Below, piece after piece: positions 5,191 to 8,612 of a DNA stretch of 8,612 nucleotides (position 1 is its first letter; each line of letters opens with the position of its first letter). The DNA is taken from positions 1 to 8,612 of the forward strand of contig JBHIBA010000200.1 in the NCBI GenBank assembly GCA_046758845.1. The letters run 5' to 3'. The translations under genes and the position numbers were made by a program. The notes under the pieces were generated by a model, which had not been told where the DNA came from, did no database searches, and saw nothing but the letters and a program-made list of their open reading frames with translations. The DNA is from JBHIBA01 sp046758845. GTDB taxonomy: Bacteria; UBA8248; JACPRG01; G963555815.

Positions 5191-6747
5191 TCATCCTCCA
5201 TCTGTATTCCCGCTTCCGGTGAGGCGGACGTCCTTCAGCGAGACCATGTCCTCGTCCGGGTACAGAAGGAAGCCTCGGACCCGCCGGTTGAGGACAGCCA
5301 CGTTGGTCGCGTGCCAGAGGTTCACGTAGGGGAGCTCGCGCGCCAGAATTTCCTGTGCGCGTCCGTACATCTGGCGGCGCGCGCTCACACCCGACAGTCT
5401 GCGTCCCGCTTCCAGCCAGCGGTCGAGGCGTGCGTTTCGGTAGCGTCCCCGGTTGGCCCCGCGGGGGGGGACGTTGCTGCTGTGGAAGATGTAGTAGTAG
5501 ATGTCCGGGTCCAGGGTTCCCACCCAGGTAAGCGTGTAGAGTTGAAAGTTTCCCTTGCGGATGTCGGAAAAGAAGGTTCCCCACTCGAATGACCGGATGG
5601 CCAAAGCGATGCCCACCCGGCGCAACTGTTCCTGGATCACCTCAGCGATCTCGATCCGCGTCTCGTTTTGCGAGGTCTTGAAGGACAGACGCAAGCGGGG
5701 CTCCTCCCCGTCGCCGTCGGGGTCGGGATAACCCGCCTCGTCCAGGAGCCGGCGGGCCAGGGCCGGATTATGGGCATAGCTCGGCACGTCTTTCCGGTAC
5801 GCCCAGTGGGATTGTGGCAGAAGCCCCGTCGCCGGACGCGCGAGGCCGCGAAGCAGGTAACGGATGATGACTTCCCGGTCGACGGCGTGGGCGATGGCCT
5901 GTCTTACCTTCAGGCGGGACAGAATCGGGTCCTCCAGGTTGAAGCCCAGGTAGGTGAAGTTGGTTCCCGGGGCGCGCATCACCTTCAGGTTGGGCCGTCT
6001 TTCCAGCCGGGCCAGGGAGTCCGGGGAGACGGCGTTGACCACCAGGTCCACCGTTCCCTTCTGAAGCTCGAAGAGTCGGACGATGCCGTCGGGGATGATC
6101 TTGTACCGAATGCCCGCGACGGGAGGAGGACCCTCGTGATACCGGGGGTTGGCTTCCAGAACGACTTCCTGGTCCGTCGTGAAACGGACGAAGCGGAACG
6201 GGCCCGTGCCGATGGGGTGTCGGCCGAATCCATTCCCTGCGGCCGACGCGCTGGCCGGGACGATGGACGCGACCATCTGTGCCAGGAATGGGGAAAATGG
6301 GTGTTTGAGGTGGAAGACGACCGTGTGCGGGTCCGGGGTCTCGATCCCCCGAATGACCTCGTAGCCGGCGCGTTTGGGCGACGCCAAAGCCGGGTCCAGG
6401 ATGGACCGGAAGGTGTAGGCCACGTCGGCCGATGTCAGCGGCGTTCCGTCGTGGAACACAGCGTCTTTCCGGAGATGGAAGACATACGTGACGGGGTCGG
6501 GATTTTGCCAGCGCAGGGCCAGATCCGGGACGATGCGCGACTTTCGGTCTTTGCGGACGAGGCGGTTGAAGACCAGTTGCGTGACGCGGGAGGAGGCGAC
6601 GTCCAGGGAAATCCGCGGGTCCAGGTGAGTGGGGTTCGCTTCCAGGGCGATGGTGATGTAGCCGGGGTTCTTTGCGCCGTCCCTACCGCAAGCTGCCGCG
6701 AAAATTGTCAGGAGAGCCAGGAGCAGAGCCGAAAAAGCTCGATTCAT
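5191..6747 (-). CDS. ABC transporter substrate-binding lipoprotein, SBP family 5 (peptide/nickel type)
   Basis: Extracytoplasmic solute-binding lipoprotein of the DppA/OppA/NikA family, 518 residues, normal length. From the chosen start it has a 19-residue lipoprotein signal ending FAAA-Cys20, where the mature protein would be lipidated. The family signature FHDGTPLTSADVAYTF lies at about 98-113, preceded by VPDLALRWQNPDPVTYVFHL. Other family features are HPIGTGPFRFVRF, FNLEDPILSRLKVRQAIAHAVDR and a C-terminal lobe with WVGTLDPDIYYYIFHSS. The frame extends 15 codons upstream to 6792. The ATG at 6747 gives a compact lipoprotein signal, and the predicted promoter places the RNA start close to 6794, so I prefer it, although the ribosome site (GGGAAACG) is weak. 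It should deliver solute to the DppB/DppC-type permeases downstream. Ligand class (peptide, nickel chelate, sugar acid) cannot be told apart. Confidence 0.93.
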   Translation of the reverse strand: MNRAFSALLLALLTIFAAACGRDGAKNPGYITIALEANPTHLDPRISLDVASSRVTQLVFNRLVRKDRKSRIVPDLALRWQNPDPVTYVFHLRKDAVFHDGTPLTSADVAYTFRSILDPALASPKRAGYEVIRGIETPDPHTVVFHLKHPFSPFLAQMVASIVPASASAAGNGFGRHPIGTGPFRFVRFTTDQEVVLEANPRYHEGPPPVAGIRYKIIPDGIVRLFELQKGTVDLVVNAVSPDSLARLERRPNLKVMRAPGTNFTYLGFNLEDPILSRLKVRQAIAHAVDREVIIRYLLRGLARPATGLLPQSHWAYRKDVPSYAHNPALARRLLDEAGYPDPDGDGEEPRLRLSFKTSQNETRIEIAEVIQEQLRRVGIALAIRSFEWGTFFSDIRKGNFQLYTLTWVGTLDPDIYYYIFHSSNVPPRGANRGRYRNARLDRWLEAGRRLSGVSARRQMYGRAQEILARELPYVNLWHATNVAVLNRRVRGFLLYPDEDMVSLKDVRLTGSGNTDGG

Positions 6748-6800
6748 CGTTTCCCGAACGGAAAGACTTTCCCTCACTGCATACGCAGCCATGGCAGGCT

Positions 6801-6829
6801 AGTATGGAGTCCGCAGGGGTTCAAAGCAA
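6801..6829 (-). promoter_or_regulatory. Likely promoter of the binding-lipoprotein operon
   Basis: On the minus strand TTGCTT (6824-6829) is followed after exactly 17 bases by CATACT (6801-6806), matching three and four of six sigma-70 consensus bases. Initiation near 6794 would leave a leader of about 47 bases before the ATG at 6747. It lies in the 192-base divergent intergenic region shared with the plus-strand selenoprotein gene. Confidence 0.45.
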
Positions 6830-6866
6830 GCGGGGGACTCGCCTCCCTCCCGGGACCGCCCGTTCC

Positions 6867-6895
6867 CTGTCCTTTCGTTCGGAAAAGGTTATAAT
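6867..6895 (+). promoter_or_regulatory. Likely promoter of the selenoprotein-dehydrogenase pair
   Basis: A perfect TATAAT -10 box lies at 6890-6895 in an otherwise GC-rich region. At 17 bases upstream the -35 position (6867-6872, CTGTCC) is a poor match, so activation by a regulator or an alternative -35 is possible. The expected RNA start near 6902 gives a leader of about 38 bases. A good ribosome site, AAGGAG at 6926-6931, stands eight bases before the ATG at 6940. An intact promoter and ribosome site argue that the gene is expressed despite its internal TGA. Confidence 0.5.
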
Positions 6896-6939
6896 TCCGT
6901 GAGTCCGGCAGGGGCTGCGCGTCTTAAGGAGAGTCATTC

Positions 6940-7497
6940 ATGAGAACAAGCATCGTTCGATGGAGTGCGGGGGGAGTGGGTTTTCTTCTTTGGCTGTTCT
7001 CGATCGTCTTCGCCACGCAGGGGCTCGCCCAAAAGGCCATCCTTACGGGGACGGAGAACGCCCCCGCCGTGGGCTCCAAGGCGCCCGCCTTTGACCTGGA
7101 AGGCTTTGACCTGAAAAAGCAGTTGGACCGCGGGCCGGTGGTCCTCGTCTTCTACAGGGGGTATTTCTGAGGCTTTTGCCGACGGCAGCTCGTGCAGCTG
7201 CAATCTCACCTGAAAGAAATCCACCAATTGAAGGGGGAGGTGGTGGCCATCAGCGCGGACGAACTTTCCACGGCCCTGTCCACCAAGTCCTCCTTGGGGA
7301 TCACGTTCACCGTCCTTCCTGACCCGAGGAAAAAAATTATCCGGCTCTACGGCATCCTTCACCCGAATGAGGGGATCGCGCGGCCCTCCGTTTTCATCGT
7401 TGACCGGAAAGGTTTTGTCCGCTACCGCTACGTCGGCAAGGACGCGGCCGATCGGCCCAAGACCGCTCTGCTCGTCAACGTCCTGCGGTGGCTATGA
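6940..7497 (+). CDS. Exported peroxiredoxin-like selenoprotein (in-frame TGA = Sec77)
   Basis: Predicted thioredoxin-fold thiol/selenol oxidoreductase of the AhpC/TSA (peroxiredoxin-like) family, 185 residues counting Sec. It has an N-terminal signal peptide with a hydrophobic core at about residues 11-24 and likely cleavage after LA at 30, so it acts in the envelope. The domain runs from VGSKAPAFDLEGF (44-56) through GPVVLVFYRGYF (65-76), then TGA at codon 77, then GFCRRQL (78-84), VVAISAD, FTVLPDP, and IARPSVFIVDRKGFVRYRYVGKDAADRP near the end. In cysteine relatives the motif reads YRG-x-WCPFCRRQL; the TGA replaces the first Cys, giving U-G-F-C with Cys80 as resolving partner. Both halves are collinear and in the same frame, no other lesion is present, and a hairpin fitting a bacterial SECIS follows. 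It would reduce peroxides or oxidised thiols; the exact substrate is unknown. Its stop overlaps the next gene's ATG (ATGA). A recent nonsense mutation is the main alternative and I consider it unlikely. Confidence 0.87.
7171..7208 (+). promoter_or_regulatory. Candidate bacterial SECIS element
   Basis: Directly after the in-frame TGA (7168-7170), GCAGCT (7185-7190) pairs perfectly with AGCTGC (7196-7201) around the 5-base loop CGTGC (7191-7195). The loop begins 20 bases after the TGA and has a G in its second position and a GU pair of bases. From general knowledge, bacterial SECIS hairpins lie within coding sequence shortly after the UGA and need a short loop with a G near its start. An alternative fold extends the stem with TTGC (7176-7179) and a bulge. 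This element would recruit SelB with Sec-tRNA. The stem is short, so confidence is moderate. Confidence 0.6.
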
Positions 7498-8522
7498 CCG
7501 ACCGGCGCATTCGCTGCCTGAGCGTCGGTCTGGGGTCCATCGGAAGGGCGCTCGCCCGGGAAGCCCTCAATCGGGAGGGGCTGGAATGGGTGGGGGCCGT
7601 GGACGTGGACCCCTCCCTGGCGGACCGAGACGCCGGAGAAGTCCTGGGTCTGGATACGCCGTTGGGGATCACGGTCTATTCGGATACGCGGGAGGCGCTT
7701 TCGGCTCTGCGCCCTGACGTGGCCCTTCACACGACTTCCTCTTACCTTCCCGACATCCAGTCCCAGGTCGAAGAAATCGTCTCTGCGGGGTGCTCTGTCG
7801 TCTCCTCTGCGGAAGAGCTTTCGTTCGCGCCCCTTCATCACCGCGACGCCGCCTGGACGCTGGACCACTTGGCCAAGGAGAAAAAGGCGGTCGTCCTGGG
7901 GACCGGCGTGAATCCGGGTTACGTGATGGACCGGCTGGTCGTCGAGGCGGCCCGGAATTGCACGGAGATTGCGAAAGTGCGCGTCCGCAGGACGGTGGAT
8001 GCCTCGCGCCGCCGGGAACCCCTTCAGCGGAAGATCGGCGCGGGCCTGGCGGTTGAGGCCTTCCGGGAAAGGGCGGCCAAAGGACGTTTCGGCCACGCCG
8101 GTTTGCAGGAATCCGTCGCCCTCATCGCCCACGGGTTCGGATGGGGACAAGTGGAAGTGACGGAGACGCTGGAGCCGGTCGTCGCCGGGGAGACCGTGGA
8201 GACGGAGTTCGTTCGCGTGGAGGCGGCTCAGGCGTCCGGGATCGATCAGCGGGCTTTGGGGGTTTATGCCGGGCGGGGGTTGATCGACCTGCGAATCCGG
8301 ATGTACGTGGGCGCTGAGACCCCCGAAGACGCGATCGATGTCGAGGGTTCTCCCGATGTTGCGCTGAGAATCGCCGGAGGGATTTCCGGGGATAAGGCGA
8401 CGCTTGGGCGGCTCTTGAGCGCGGTGAACGAGATCCGTTTCCAGCCCCCCGGCCTTCGGACCGTCGTGGGCCTCGGCGCCTTCGATTCCCCACCGGACCC
8501 CATGCCGATTCGGAAGATGTAA
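7494..8522 (+). CDS. 2,4-diaminopentanoate dehydrogenase-like NAD(P)-binding protein (DapB-like)
   Basis: Cytosolic oxidoreductase, 342 residues from the ATG at 7494, close to the length of 2,4-diaminopentanoate dehydrogenase (Ord) of clostridial ornithine degradation. The Rossmann dinucleotide motif VGLGSIG is at residues 11-17, with an acidic VDVD stretch near 36-39. The DapB-like elements HTTSSYL (79-85), SSAEELS (104-110) and GTGVNPGYVMD (136-146) follow. Then come GLQESVALIAHGFGW and ETLEPVV, all resembling that family as I recall it. The family oxidatively deaminates a diamino acid with NAD(P); many relatives outside Clostridia are only labelled dihydrodipicolinate reductase-like, so the substrate here is open. 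A GTG at 7488 is possible, but the ATG overlaps the TGA of the selenoprotein gene as ATGA, a common coupling arrangement, and no strong ribosome site exists for either. The pair is therefore likely one transcription unit. Confidence 0.82.
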   Translation: MTDRRIRCLSVGLGSIGRALAREALNREGLEWVGAVDVDPSLADRDAGEVLGLDTPLGITVYSDTREALSALRPDVALHTTSSYLPDIQSQVEEIVSAGCSVVSSAEELSFAPLHHRDAAWTLDHLAKEKKAVVLGTGVNPGYVMDRLVVEAARNCTEIAKVRVRRTVDASRRREPLQRKIGAGLAVEAFRERAAKGRFGHAGLQESVALIAHGFGWGQVEVTETLEPVVAGETVETEFVRVEAAQASGIDQRALGVYAGRGLIDLRIRMYVGAETPEDAIDVEGSPDVALRIAGGISGDKATLGRLLSAVNEIRFQPPGLRTVVGLGAFDSPPDPMPIRKM

Positions 8523-8558
8523 ACGGTACCAAGCCCGCCGGTCGGCGTGATGGTTTGC

Positions 8559-8612
8559 ATGAACCTATCTCAAAATCAGATTTTTGTTGAGACGGGAATT
8601 GTTCATGTGTAC
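8559..8612 (+). CDS. Possible start of a further gene, cut by window end
   Basis: After the dehydrogenase stop an ATG at 8559 (or in-frame ATG at 8550) opens a frame that stays open for 18 codons to the window edge, starting MNLSQNQIFVETG. No strong ribosome site is visible and the stretch is too short to assign. The local sequence is AT-richer than the rest and holds an imperfect inverted repeat (TCTCAA at 8568-8573 with TTGAGA at 8587-8592), so it may instead be untranslated sequence or a weak terminator. Confidence 0.2.
   Translation, partial: MNLSQNQIFVETGIVHVY

Noticed and set aside
4820..5592. Short open frames across the structured gap (4820-5056, 4920-5201, 5005-5592)
   Set aside because: They run through palindromes and into the antisense of the lipoprotein gene, and none resembles a known family or has a good ribosome site.
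6748..6792. Fifteen-codon upstream start of the binding lipoprotein
   Set aside because: No ribosome site precedes it, it would lie almost at the predicted RNA start, and the shorter form gives a compact lipoprotein signal with Cys20.
6940..7170. Reading the peroxiredoxin-like gene as a pseudogene or as two genes
   Set aside because: The stop falls exactly on a catalytic Cys position, the frame and motifs continue intact, the second half has no own ribosome site, and a SECIS-like hairpin follows.

Overview
The window is GC-rich bacterial DNA, densely coding, with good Shine-Dalgarno sites and -10/-35-like promoter elements. It carries six or seven genes in two divergent blocks. The left block, all on the minus strand and read from right to left, encodes an oligopeptide-type ABC importer lipoprotein (SBP family 5), two DppB/DppC-type permeases joined by a 4-base overlap, an NMT1/THI5-type periplasmic binding protein, and an AtzA/TRZ-type amidohydrolase. 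The right block, on the plus strand, encodes an exported peroxiredoxin-like protein and a homologue of 2,4-diaminopentanoate dehydrogenase (DapB-like Rossmann fold), joined by an ATGA overlap. The sequence alone does not fix the taxon. A GC-rich anaerobic or facultative lineage that uses selenocysteine, such as a Desulfobacterota-like bacterium, would fit, but that is inference.

The most notable gene is the peroxiredoxin-like one at 6940-7497. An in-frame TGA (7168-7170) splits it exactly where relatives have the first cysteine of a CxxC redox motif. The frame continues without error on both sides (FYRGYF-TGA-GFCRRQL). A hairpin with a GU-containing loop starts 14 bases after the TGA. I read this as a selenoprotein with a U-G-F-C active site and a bacterial SECIS element, not as two ORFs or a pseudogene. 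Automatic ORF calling would break or miss it.

On the minus strand the solute-binding lipoprotein is separated from its permeases by about 450 bases with no convincing gene. This gap is crowded with perfect or near-perfect palindromes. The last of them belongs to a 40-base G-rich repeat that occurs again, 39/40 identical, at the left edge of the window. Each copy lies downstream of a minus-strand gene's 3' end, so these may be 3'-end or attenuation elements, or members of a dispersed REP-like family. No ATPase gene is present for either importer.

Taken together, the minus-strand genes look like peptide or small nitrogenous solute uptake plus hydrolytic deamination (amidohydrolase). The plus-strand pair combines an envelope thiol/selenol redox protein with an amino-acid-type dehydrogenase. 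A link between the two blocks (amino-acid or peptide catabolism) is only suggested by the shared 190-base divergent promoter region.
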